From: Apium graveolens
Lineage: Eukaryota > Streptophyta > Magnoliopsida > Apiales > Apiaceae
Assembly (NCBI RefSeq): GCF_009905375.1
Contig: NC_133647.1
Location: 174,839,939-174,903,938, forward strand
Length of the DNA: 64,000 nucleotides
Reading direction: 5' to 3'
In this document: positions 1 to 8,855 of the stretch, in pieces
Numbering within the stretch: position 1 is the first letter of the stretch
How the letters are laid out: each line of letters begins with the position of its first letter
Position numbers and translations under genes: made by a program
Notes under the pieces: model-generated
Told to the model about the DNA's origin: nothing
The model's input: only the letters and a program-made list of their open reading frames with translations
Database searches by the model: none

Positions 1-461
1 TTGATAGAGGCGTCAACCTTACTAACTACATTGAGGTTTGAGTTATTAGCGGCGGTTAATCTTTCGTTGGTATGTTGATGAAATCTTTTTGGTATTATTT
101 CTTCTTTAATGCAATTCAAATCTGCTCCTGTATCGAATAAAGCAATGGTATCTAAGATAAAGTCATCTGAGAAGAAAACTTTGACTTTTATGAGATATTT
201 TCGGTAGGTAACTTGCCTTAATTCATATAAGAAATCTTCATCTTGATCAGGAGTATTGTTTAAACTACTTAATTGTTTTTGTTCAGTATTTTTCTCTTCT
301 ACTTCATGAACTAGAAGGACATTTAAAACTTCAGAATCTATCTTCTGCTGCACTTTAAGGATTTTTAATTCTTCTTTGATTTCCTTAATTTCTTTGTGTA
401 GGTCTTGTATTGTTGGAACGGATTTTTGGTTGGGTTTTGCTTTTTTAATATTGTGGCCAAG
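1..461 (-). CDS. Start of pararetroviral pol: aspartic protease region (partial, runs off the window)
   Basis: On the minus strand a frame stays open from 461 to the window edge, offset from the coat-protein frame, whose stop is at 365-367. It begins with a Lys/Glu-rich, probably coiled-coil stretch. It then reaches the retropepsin-type motif ALFDTGADLNC, with the catalytic DTG at about 126-134. In Caulimoviridae the pol polyprotein carries protease, reverse transcriptase and RNase H and matures virion proteins and copies the genome. Only the protease start lies in the window. The frame overlaps the end of the coat-protein gene by about 97 nt, and no ATG is visible after the upstream stop at 462-464, so the true start is unclear. 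The identity of the protease motif is secure; expression is not. Confidence 0.72.
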
Positions 462-2413
462 TCATATGTAGTTTTTGTTGATGGGAGAATAGAAGGTTTT
501 TGTTCTGGTTTGGGTTCAATTGGTCGTTGGAGTAATTTTTCTAAGAGCTCTTTTCTTATTTGGGGATCAGTTATCTTCTCTATGATTTCGAGAGAATGTT
601 CTTCATTTCTAGTTAGGACGTTGATGCGTTTGTCTTCAGAGGAGGAATTATGAGAGGAAGATGAGCATGTTGCAATCTCATCTATTTGAAGAGGTTCATC
701 ATTTCCATACATTTCAGATATCTCAGAGTCGGAAGATTCAAGGAGTAAAGCCGAGATTTTGTTAGATAAGCTTTCTTCTATGTTTAACTCTTGTATTTTC
801 CTATTAAGTCTGCAGAATCTAGATATATGTCCCTTTTTTCCACATTTGTAACAAGTTATATCTTTATTGGTTGGTTTAGTAAATCTATTTTTGTTGAAAG
901 GTTTTTTGTTGTAGGAAGGTTTATTATAGAACGGTTCTGTCAATTTTTTGTAGAAATGTTTAGACTTTGTGAAAGACCTTTTCTGATAAGGTCTTTGATA
1001 TGGCTTGCATTCACCATCACATTTTAGTTTTGAATAGCTTTTGTTGGGATTATAGTCAAATTGTTGACAGAAAGTCCCTAATTCCTGCTTTGTTCTTTTC
1101 ATTTCCCGTTTGAGATGTCTTTGGAGTTTTAAATCTTGACAAATCTTTAGGCCTTCTCGTTGTGTTTGGCTTATGAGTTGGCCATATGTCAGGTTTTTGT
1201 AACGTATCGGGCTTCCGTGTTCAGTTATTAAAGAGGTTCTAACTCTTTCACCGAGTAAGGTTGGAAGTCCGGCTAAGAATTTTTCTTTCCAATTTGCATG
1301 GTTCGAGTCTTCTCTGAGCATGACTCTGGTGAGGAAAGTAGTTTTATATCTTTGGAAATCACTAAGTTTTTTACATTTGAGATTATGTAAAAGCTCAGCA
1401 TTTTTATCTCTCAGGTGAGAAGGGTCACCAATGAAGTGGTGTGTTATGACTAGAATGAGTTGTGCGACTGCTCCTTGGATAGGGTTTCCTTGTTCATCTA
1501 AAATGGGTTTTCCCTCTTCATCTTCCCTAATGGAATTTAGGATTTCAAGATGATTTTCAGGGGTAAGGTAATAGTCCCACCAACCTTTTAATTGGCCAGA
1601 GAACCCTGCTATGAGTAATTCGGCTATAGCTTTGTCTGGGGTTCCTATTTGGGTTGTATAAGCATTGGCTGCCATGGTCATTTGTTGTAAATTATTTAGA
1701 ATATTATATTCAGACATTCCATCTATATTCCATTCATAAACAGATGATGCATTGAATTTAGACTGGGTTAAAATTTCAGGTCTATTTTCAACTCCAATGT
1801 CTGGGGCTGTGAATTTTGGAATCATTTGTCGGAGGTCATGAACCTGGGGCATGAAAGCATCTTCATCTGAGTCATGATGTATGACATTTAGTTGTTTAGA
1901 TGAAACACTGTCAGCAGCTATTTGGGTTGTGGAAGAGGAAGCCTCAAGTCTGCTAAGATGGTCTTTGATGGCTTTAACGAATTCTGGTCTATTTTTTTGA
2001 ATTTGTTGTTGGCTTTGTCTAAAAACTTGGTATGGCTTAAATATGGGTTCTTGATTATTAATACTTTTGGGTAAATCTATTGTTTTTTGAATCCGGTCTT
2101 CTATCCGGTTTAGTTGACTTCCTATGCTATTTAGGTGGGTGTTTGTGTAATTAACAGCAAGGATTGTATTCCTAGTATTTTTTAGTATGTCATCATCTGG
2201 TCTTTTGATGGGGTGTACCTCGATTTTTTCACTATGAACTGTTAGTGTGACATTTCTAAAAGGTGGGTGGTGTGATTCTATAGTTCCGCTGGTTGTTTCC
2301 CATTGTTTTTGTTTTTGGCTCATGCTTCGAGTGATGGGGTTTAGGTAATTTGTGAATGGGAAAAATAAGTTTTGGTCAGAGGAGTAAATTTCCAACCAAT
2401 CAAAGAATATCAT
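365..2413 (-). CDS. Endogenous pararetrovirus coat protein (Gag-like), 682 codons, intact frame
   Basis: This ORF is uninterrupted from an ATG at 2413 to a TAA at 365. It shows the plan of a Caulimoviridae coat protein: an N-terminal helical region, a central capsid-like region (about residues 190-440), a very basic Lys/Arg/Tyr/Phe-rich tract (about 450-515), and one CCHC zinc knuckle with C521, C524, H529 and C534 for nucleic-acid packaging. An acidic Ser/Glu-rich segment follows. The protease/pol frame begins just downstream in another frame, as expected for virus gene order. The first 770 nt of this region are repeated in inverted orientation at 3901-4670. The ORF is intact although the locus is rearranged. 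It could be a recent integrant or simply little decayed. The genus is not assigned. Confidence 0.82.
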   Translation of the reverse strand: MIFFDWLEIYSSDQNLFFPFTNYLNPITRSMSQKQKQWETTSGTIESHHPPFRNVTLTVHSEKIEVHPIKRPDDDILKNTRNTILAVNYTNTHLNSIGSQLNRIEDRIQKTIDLPKSINNQEPIFKPYQVFRQSQQQIQKNRPEFVKAIKDHLSRLEASSSTTQIAADSVSSKQLNVIHHDSDEDAFMPQVHDLRQMIPKFTAPDIGVENRPEILTQSKFNASSVYEWNIDGMSEYNILNNLQQMTMAANAYTTQIGTPDKAIAELLIAGFSGQLKGWWDYYLTPENHLEILNSIREDEEGKPILDEQGNPIQGAVAQLILVITHHFIGDPSHLRDKNAELLHNLKCKKLSDFQRYKTTFLTRVMLREDSNHANWKEKFLAGLPTLLGERVRTSLITEHGSPIRYKNLTYGQLISQTQREGLKICQDLKLQRHLKREMKRTKQELGTFCQQFDYNPNKSYSKLKCDGECKPYQRPYQKRSFTKSKHFYKKLTEPFYNKPSYNKKPFNKNRFTKPTNKDITCYKCGKKGHISRFCRLNRKIQELNIEESLSNKISALLLESSDSEISEMYGNDEPLQIDEIATCSSSSHNSSSEDKRINVLTRNEEHSLEIIEKITDPQIRKELLEKLLQRPIEPKPEQKPSILPSTKTTYDLATILKKQNPTKNPFQQYKTYTKKLRKSKKN

Positions 2414-2430
2414 TTGGATTTTGTTTTGGT
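1661..2430 (-). repeat. Left arm of a 770-bp inverted repeat of pararetrovirus DNA
   Basis: This arm pairs with 3901-4670 in opposite orientation, and both arms are 770 nt with no net length difference. It covers the start of the coat-protein gene plus 17 nt upstream. The spacer is 1,470 bp and contains the leader and movement-protein gene. About eleven residue differences over the shared coat-protein segment show that the arms are not identical. Confidence 0.85.
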
Positions 2431-2444
2431 ATCAGAGCCAGGAG
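2427..2444 (+). other. Pararetroviral Met-tRNA primer-binding site
   Basis: TGGTATCAGAGCCAGGAG matches the initiator Met-tRNA primer site of plant pararetroviruses and Copia elements except for a base change after CCA. It is the point where minus-strand DNA synthesis starts and the position of the gap in virion DNA. Here it forms the exact junction between the minus-strand coat-protein copy and the plus-strand genome segment, and its first four bases (TGGT) are shared by both sides. Confidence 0.75.
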
Positions 2445-2622
2445 GGAGTTGTATTATTATTGTCTACTGTATCTCTGTTCTCAGTTCTTAAATTTTTGTA
2501 GTTAAGCCTTTGCCGAGTCGTTTTTCCTAGTGTATCGGTTATAAGTCCATAGGAGGCAGTAAACCCGTTTTTTCTAGGATTGTAAGCAAAAGCTTAGCCT
2601 ACGTCTTTTTTGATCTTAGAAC
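2445..2622 (+). other. Pararetroviral 5' leader segment
   Basis: This non-coding stretch lies between the primer site and the movement-protein ATG. By position it is virus leader. I see no long ORF in it. Confidence 0.5.
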
Positions 2623-3786
2623 ATGGATTCTGTATTCTGCAGAACTACATCTCTTTCAAACTCTTCCACTAGTACGTTAGATTCAAGAAATATTACACAT
2701 AGTGCCGAAACCAACGTCGAAAACCTCCAAAAAACAATAGAGCGTTGGGACATCCCAAAAATCCCCAAAAGCCAAGTTTATGATACAAAATGGCATAGTT
2801 CAAGTTCTTCCATCAAAAACGAAGAAAGGGACATACACCTATCAAAATCTTGCGAAACAATTCACCTTCTCACCAAAAGTTCCCTAGAAAAACTAGCAAA
2901 ATCATACAATTACATCCATATAGGTTTAGTCCAAGTCGGAATTAAGCCCTTAACCAAAGAAGGATTAGACACCTCAATACTAGCCATTTTAAGAGATGCT
3001 AGATTCCTTGAGTTCAATGACTCTCTGTTAAGTTTCATAGAATCAAGTCTATGCAACGGACCCATCTCTTTTAGTTGTTATCCAAATTTATCCATTTCTC
3101 TTAAAGACAGGAATGTTATCCATAGCATGACACTCCAAGTTAAAACTCACAACTATAAAATGTTAGAAGGATCAATTCCAGTGGCTTTAATCTTTCGAAT
3201 TCATTACAAAGCAATAATGTCCATTGGAGATGATGGGCATAAAAATGCTTTCGTCAAAGGAGAAACCATTCTTCTCCAAACTGACCTTTCAAGGTCTAAC
3301 ACAGTTATTCCTCGATCCATAAAATGGCAGGACATTTCCCTTCCCACTGAATGGGTTTTAGAAGGAGTAGCTCGCCCTAGATTACCGGAAAGATTAGAAC
3401 CAAACACACAAATACACCAAGTTCACCAAGATGATAATGGAAGAGTCACTCTTGCATTTGATCGATCATCCCGAGCCTCTTTTATTAGTTCTCGATATTC
3501 CGATGCTTCCTCAAGAATCTTAGAAAAGATTTCTCAAATCCCTTCTATCATTAACACTACCTCAAAATCAAGATACTCTACATCAGATATACCCAATACC
3601 TCTATGGGAGGTGTAGATTATTCTTCCAATATACCTCACCCATTCTATAAACAAAGTCAATTACCACCAAACCAAAACACGGTTTCCCCTTCCTCACCAA
3701 CATCCCCAACCTTCTCTGCTATAACTGAGAATATGGGAATGCCAAGTGAGCTAAATGTAATTGAAATAGAATTCCAAATCAATTAA
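2623..3786 (+). CDS. Endogenous pararetrovirus movement protein (30K superfamily), 387 codons, intact
   Basis: The ORF is uninterrupted and lies directly downstream of the Met-tRNA primer site and leader, where Caulimoviridae place their movement protein. The protein builds or modifies plasmodesmal tubules for cell-to-cell transport. The core (about residues 75-215) has the alternating beta-strand pattern of the 30K family, including segments around IHIGLVQVGIKPL and ALIFRIHYKAI. The tail (about 270-387) is Ser/Pro-rich and probably disordered. A 131-nt gap separates it from the truncated coat-protein copy at 3918. No frameshift or stop is present. The family call rests on position and core pattern, since residue conservation is low in this family. 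Confidence 0.7.
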   Translation: MDSVFCRTTSLSNSSTSTLDSRNITHSAETNVENLQKTIERWDIPKIPKSQVYDTKWHSSSSSIKNEERDIHLSKSCETIHLLTKSSLEKLAKSYNYIHIGLVQVGIKPLTKEGLDTSILAILRDARFLEFNDSLLSFIESSLCNGPISFSCYPNLSISLKDRNVIHSMTLQVKTHNYKMLEGSIPVALIFRIHYKAIMSIGDDGHKNAFVKGETILLQTDLSRSNTVIPRSIKWQDISLPTEWVLEGVARPRLPERLEPNTQIHQVHQDDNGRVTLAFDRSSRASFISSRYSDASSRILEKISQIPSIINTTSKSRYSTSDIPNTSMGGVDYSSNIPHPFYKQSQLPPNQNTVSPSSPTSPTFSAITENMGMPSELNVIEIEFQIN

Positions 3787-3917
3787 ACTTTTCTCCGTGA
3801 AGAGTTCTACTCTCCCCAAAACACTGGAAAAAAAATTGGTTTTTTACCAACTTCAAAGAACAAAAGACACAAATTCAAGAAATTTATTATGAATTTCTTA
3901 ACCAAAACAAAATCCAA
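3787..3917 (+). other. Virus intergenic spacer between movement and coat genes
   Basis: This short AT-rich spacer joins the two plus-strand virus genes. Its last 17 nt (3901-3917) are inside the inverted-repeat arm. Confidence 0.5.
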
Positions 3918-4670
3918 ATGATATTCTTTGATTGGTTGGAAATTTACTCCTCTGACCAAAACTTATTTTTCCCATTCACAAATTACCTAAACCCCATCAC
4001 TCGAAGCATGAGCCAAAAACAAAAAAAATGGGAAACAACCAGCGGAACTATAGAATCACACCACCCACCTTTTAGAAATGTCACACTAACAGTTCATAGT
4101 GAAAAAATCGAGGCACACCCCATCAAAAGACCAGATGATGACATACTAAAAAATAATAGGAATACAATCCTTGCTATTAATTACACAAACACCCACCTAA
4201 ATAGCATAGGAAGTCATCTAAACCGAATAGAAGACCGGATTCAAAAAACAATAGATTTACCCAAAAGTATTAATAATCAAGAACCCATATTTAAGTCATA
4301 CCAAGTTTCTAGACAAAGCCAACAACAAATTCAAAAAAATAGACCAGAATTCGTTAAAGCCATCAAAGACCATCTTAGCAGACTTGAGGCTTCCTCTTCC
4401 ACAACCCAAATAGCTGCTGACAGTGTTTCATCTAAACAACTAAATGTCATACATCATGACTCAGATGAAGATGCTTTCATGCCCCAGGTTCATGACCTCC
4501 GACAAATGATTCCAAAATTCATAGCCCCAGACATTGGAGTTGAAAATAGACCTGAAATTTTAACCCAGTCTAAATTCAATGCATCATCTGTTTATGAATG
4601 GAATATAGATGGAATGTCTGAATATAATATTCTAAATCATTTAGAACAAATGACCATGGCAGCCAATGCT
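3901..4670 (+). repeat. Right arm of the 770-bp pararetrovirus inverted repeat
   Basis: This is the counterpart of 1661-2430. It ends abruptly at AGCCAATGCT (4661-4670), exactly where the gypsy-type DNA begins, so that junction is the right breakpoint of the virus DNA. Confidence 0.85.
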
Positions 4671-4682
4671 ATATTCCCGTGA
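3918..4682 (+). pseudogene. Truncated second copy of the pararetrovirus coat-protein gene
   Basis: The first 251 codons match the N-terminus of the minus-strand coat protein at 2413, with about eleven substitutions. The virus sequence then stops at 4670, and three foreign codons and a TGA follow. The capsid core, basic tract and zinc knuckle are all missing, so this is a 5' fragment. It lies in normal order after the movement-protein gene, which indicates that the plus-strand piece is one genome segment cut at its 3' side. Confidence 0.85.
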
Positions 4683-4728
4683 CTTATGTTTTTCCCATAA
4701 CTCGTTATAGCCAGTATGTCCTTAGGAA

Positions 4729-6430
4729 GGGCGCGCAATATATTTAGGACACGTCATCCTTTTCTTACTTGACACATACACGCATTATTCATGTATCATA
4801 TACTTTCCCTGATATATTTTCATGCATTTACATGTTTTTACATATGTTTTACTTGACATCTTTTCATGCACTTTCATGCCTTTAACTGTATGCATGTAAA
4901 ATTTTAATATTATAATATGGGCGCGTCCTCTTATCAGGACGCGTCTTCTTTATTCAACTGACACATTTCCATGCTTATATCACAGATATGGCCTCTCTTC
5001 CAAAAGGATTTGCTATTGGAGCTTCCAAAAAGCTAAGGGCCAGAAAACAGGCCCTTGCAAAGTCTAATCCAAAGGTCAAAAACCCCACTCCTGCTGTAAC
5101 TCCTTCTCCTCCACCAAAAATAATTGACACTACTGTGCTTGACATCCCTGAGAAGGAGGAGGACGCGCCTTCAAAACGTCAGAAAGTAGTGCCAGATGAT
5201 CAATCTTTTGTGCTTCGATATCTGGGCGCGTCCTCAGCCGGCGACTTCACTGAAGACGAAGTTAGAGGCTGGAGTTTCAGGACAGAGAAACAGACAGAGG
5301 AGGCTATGGTGAGGGCCGCAGCTGAGCTTCACCTGCACGCCAGGTAAAGTGCCAATATGTCTGCAAGGCTCAGGGCGCGTCTTGCAGCCACCGACACTGC
5401 AAAGAGCCAAGCTGAAGATAAGATAAAATCTCTGGAAAAGTACATTAATCTGCTTGTCCAAGAAAAGAATGCTGAGATCAAACGCCTGGAGGAGGAGAAG
5501 ACGCGTCTTGAGGGGGAGAAGGCCGTGTTGGAAGGTAATGTCTCCTCTATGGAGAAAACAATGGAGAGTGTTATCACACTGAATTCCACCATGCAGCTGG
5601 AGCTTGACACTCTGAACGATGAAAGACTGCATGGATGGACAGCGGAGAAAAAGCTGGTTTACCAAAACGGCTTCGCAGCTGGGTTTGAAGAGTGGTGCTC
5701 TGGGTTTATTGTAAATGACCCAGAGTATACCTTTTCAAAGTTCGATGCAGACACCCAAATATGGGTCAATGATTTCAGAGTCAGGGCTGCAGATTCTATC
5801 AAAAGCAAGAGAATTTTCCTAGGCTTGGAGGAAGAGGACGCGTCTCCTGCTCCTTCTCCACTCCAAACTCAAGCTCCCCTTGCAGGCGACCAAGACAAGC
5901 CTCAGGACGCGCCTCCTGCCTAGGACGCGTCCTACGCTTATTTGTGAAGTTATTTTCTGAACTATTTTAAAGGTGCGGGCCCTTCGAAGCCTTGCAAATT
6001 GTAATGACTACTTTTTGAACTCCTTTTGCTTGCACATTTTCATAACATTTCTCCTTACTTTGCCTTTGCATGTCTTTTTCTTTTTCAACTCTGCTTTGTC
6101 ATAAAGATGGGCGCGTCCTGTACGGAGGACGCGTCACCTTTAAAACATTGTTATTCTTTCTACTATCACATATTAAGCATGTGTTATTAATGAGCGCGTC
6201 CTTTCTATTTGGACACGTCTGGATAGAGTTGTTTGGATAATATATTTTCAACGAGCATGATATCATGCTGCACTTGTGCATTTAGCTAAGACGGAGCGTG
6301 TTGGGCGCGTCCTTAGTAAGGACGCGGCCTCCCTTTTTAATATGTTTTGTCAAAATTAAAGAAACATAAAACTGTCGGAGCATCAACCAAGATAACTTGG
6401 GCGCGTCCTTGGGAATAGTAGGGCGCGTCA
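4729..6430. repeat. Dispersed palindrome family GGGCGCGTCC / GGACGCGTC
   Basis: About seventeen copies or near-copies of a GGACGCGTCC-like 10-mer occur here. They often come as facing pairs with short loops (4919-4928 with 4937-4945; 6109-6118 with 6127-6135; 6192-6201 with 6211-6219; 6303-6312 with 6321-6327). Single copies occur at 5161, 5224, 5373, 5500, 5836, 5905, 5921-5934 (perfect TAGGACGCGTCCTA) and 6399. More lie in the gag-pol part at 14096 and 16461. They occur in both non-coding and coding DNA of the element. Function unknown. Confidence 0.8.
4988..5923 (+). pseudogene. Antisense extra ORF of the Tat element, one internal stop
   Basis: One plus-strand frame runs from ATG 4988 to TAG 5921-5923, broken only by TAA at 5345-5347, giving 311 codon positions. 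The first part is basic and Pro-rich (about residues 1-60), then carries a short conserved-looking block around FTEDEVRGWSF. The second part (about 125-215) is a strong coiled coil rich in Glu/Lys/Leu, followed by a globular segment around NGFAAGFEEWCSGF. It lies antisense to gag-pol, between the pol stop and the element's 3' side. That is the place known for extra antisense ORFs in Tat retrotransposons, whose role is not established. Acidic EDA/QDAP motifs coincide with the GGACGCG palindrome. The stop could be one C-to-T change. The strand and continuity are clear; the function is not. Confidence 0.68.
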
Positions 6431-6704
6431 TACAACTTAGTACATCAACAAATTAGTAGCCCTTTGGAAAATTTTCAAAGTTTTTTTATTAATAATGCGC
6501 TCTAGTGTCAGAAGTGCACCAGTCCCATGGCTACTATGCTCTGTGGGGAATTTATTCGAAAAAATGACCCTTCAACTAGTTCTAAGGTAAGTAGTACATG
6601 CACTACCCCCTAGGCTAGGAGGAATTTATTTAATTCTAGTCTATGATCTGGGCATAACCCTAAATATATAATAAAAGAGGTACGTAAGGGGCCACGGCCG
6701 CGCC
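5924..6704. other. Non-coding part of the Tat element between the antisense ORF and the pol stop
   Basis: No ORF of note is present. The stretch holds three facing palindrome pairs and several single GGGCGCGTCC copies, separated by AT-rich DNA. The convergent 3' ends of pol and of the antisense ORF meet here, so it may hold both transcript ends, but I see no clear poly(A) signal. Confidence 0.5.
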
Positions 6705-6757
6705 TTACTGATAATACTTTCGGAGATGTTCCGCGTTCCACACTCGCGGAACCAGCT
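6705..6757 (-). pseudogene. Last 17 codons of the Tat integrase, separated by an insertion
   Basis: The minus strand reads LVPRVWNAEHLRKYYQ and a stop at 6705-6707. This is the usual C-terminal ending of Tat-type integrases, and it continues in sense from EGKL at about 10730. The two halves are separated by the solo-LTR-like insertion at 6758-10724. The shared CAGCT at 6753-6757 and 10725-10729 is the target duplication. Confidence 0.85.
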
Positions 6758-8824
6758 AGTAATAACCCCAAAAATTTTGGACTTTTTGTAAACCTTATGA
6801 ATAGTGATTTTGCTGATTATGCTGAATAAGAAAAGTTTTCATGCCACACAATGTAGCAGTTCTTTTATTGATATTCTGAGGTCTTATTAGTACTCTATAT
6901 GGTATATAAGTGTATGTAAAGATCGTCAAAATCCAAATCCGAACACTTTGATTTTTCCCGAAAATCCACCAGATACCGAAAGAATTGAGTATAAGGTAAC
7001 ATGATAAAAAGGATTTAAATTCAAGGATTTTTAGAGAGGATCATAAAAGGAATATAAAATATTGAGAAAGGTTTAGGGGAACCTAAGTAATAAGATCCCA
7101 GGTATGATCCCTCAAATGATAAATGAGAATGAAAGTTAAGCGAATCGTATAACAGATAAGCGGTCATTAGCCAAGTAATTAGGGGTTAATCAAAGAGATT
7201 AGTGGATGATGATGTCATCACACCAACAAGAAGAAGACAAGTGTAAGAGGATGACATGAGAAAGATGACATAGGCATGGTGATATAAGCATGACAAATGG
7301 AGGGATTGGTTGGTTGATTGTGAACCACACAATTTTTACCATGGTAACAATCTAATTAACAACAAAAGAAAGTAACCAAGCTAAACACCACACAAATCAT
7401 TTAATCAAACTAGAAACATTTTTACTTCACTTTTTCTTCCCTTGCTCTCGGCCAAAACCAGAGCAGCAACTTAAAACTACCATATCTCCTTCAATACTCA
7501 CTCAAATGTTGTGTTCTATAGCTCGTTGGAAAGGTATTGAGAATTCCTACAACTCTTGTTCACAAGTCTTGTCCAAATAAGCATGGTAAGACCCTAATTT
7601 TTACAGTTCTTTAAATCGGACTTTTAGAAACTTCAAAACCTAACTTTGTGTTCTTGATTTCTTTGGAAAGATCAAGCTTGTAGGAGGTTAGATTAAGGCT
7701 CCCTAAGGCTTCCTAGCAACTTAACACCTACCAAGGAAGGTATCAACTTCAAACCCTAGCTTTGATTTTATGATTCCATTAAGTTTTATTGAAGCATTGT
7801 TAGTATTAAGGCTTGATCTTTGATTATAAGTAGTTTTGGTGGATTTGTATTGGTTTTGAATATTGGGTCTTTGATTGGTTGGATAAATTGGTAAAACATG
7901 GAGTTGGGGACTGAGTTTGTAGTATGATGGTTGAATATTGTTGTATTGGTGGTTGTGAGTGAATTGATGATAATTTAGAGTGTTAATTAAATTGGAAATC
8001 GCTTAAACATAAACGTCATAATGCCCGATTTTCCTTAACTGTTCTGTTCTTAACTTTAGGACCCGTGAACTCACTGAAAGATTCTAACCTTTGCCATGTT
8101 AGATAGTTCATGTTACGAGCTTCATTTTGATATGTGGTTCGCTTGAATCCGATGTACGGTTTAGGAGAAACGACCATTTTAAGTAACGGCATTTCGCGAA
8201 CGAACCATTACCCCTCGCCTTACTTTGAAACCTTGGTTAAGGCCCTTAAATGACTAATTGGAGTATGAAACAATTATGTAAAGTGGACTAGGCAGTTGGT
8301 AGGGTATTCGCGAAAGCGTCGCCTTAGAATTCGTAACGGTTAATTTATTAAAAATGGTGGAGCCGAGGGTACTCGAACGACTTATGTGATTTGTTAAGCG
8401 TAGAAATGACCATAAGCAAACGTTAGGGTTCAATTGGTTAAAGTCTAGTTTCTTAAGCGACCGTGGTTTAATTCTGGCTTATGTTGTTTTTCATAGGTTA
8501 CCGGACCCACTCTAAGCTTAAGTCTACCCCGGAGCACTCAGGCAAGTTTTCTACCCGTTATACTGTTGTTGTGATGTATATATGTATATGCATTATCTTG
8601 TGATAAGTGCATTATTGTTATTAGTAAATCTTGCGATATATTGGAGCATTTTATATGATATATATGCATGCTTGTTTCGTAATCTTGATATCTAATTGTT
8701 GATTCAATTGCTTATAAGTTGCATAATACCTATGCTAGAGATAAGCAGTAGTTGCGTATACCCTTAGTATAGGAGACCCAAAGGTGAACATTTTCTAAAC
8801 CGGGAGTCGATGTTCCCGAGTATA

Positions 8825-8855
<31 letters not shown>

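Noticed and set aside
405..1027. Plus-strand ORFs inside the virus coat-protein gene
   Set aside because: They are antisense shadows of the 682-codon minus-strand ORF and show no coding pattern.
4671..4987. 3' LTR of the Tat element
   Set aside because: No TG/CA ends or matching copy near 16.9 kb were found, so I left the LTRs unassigned.
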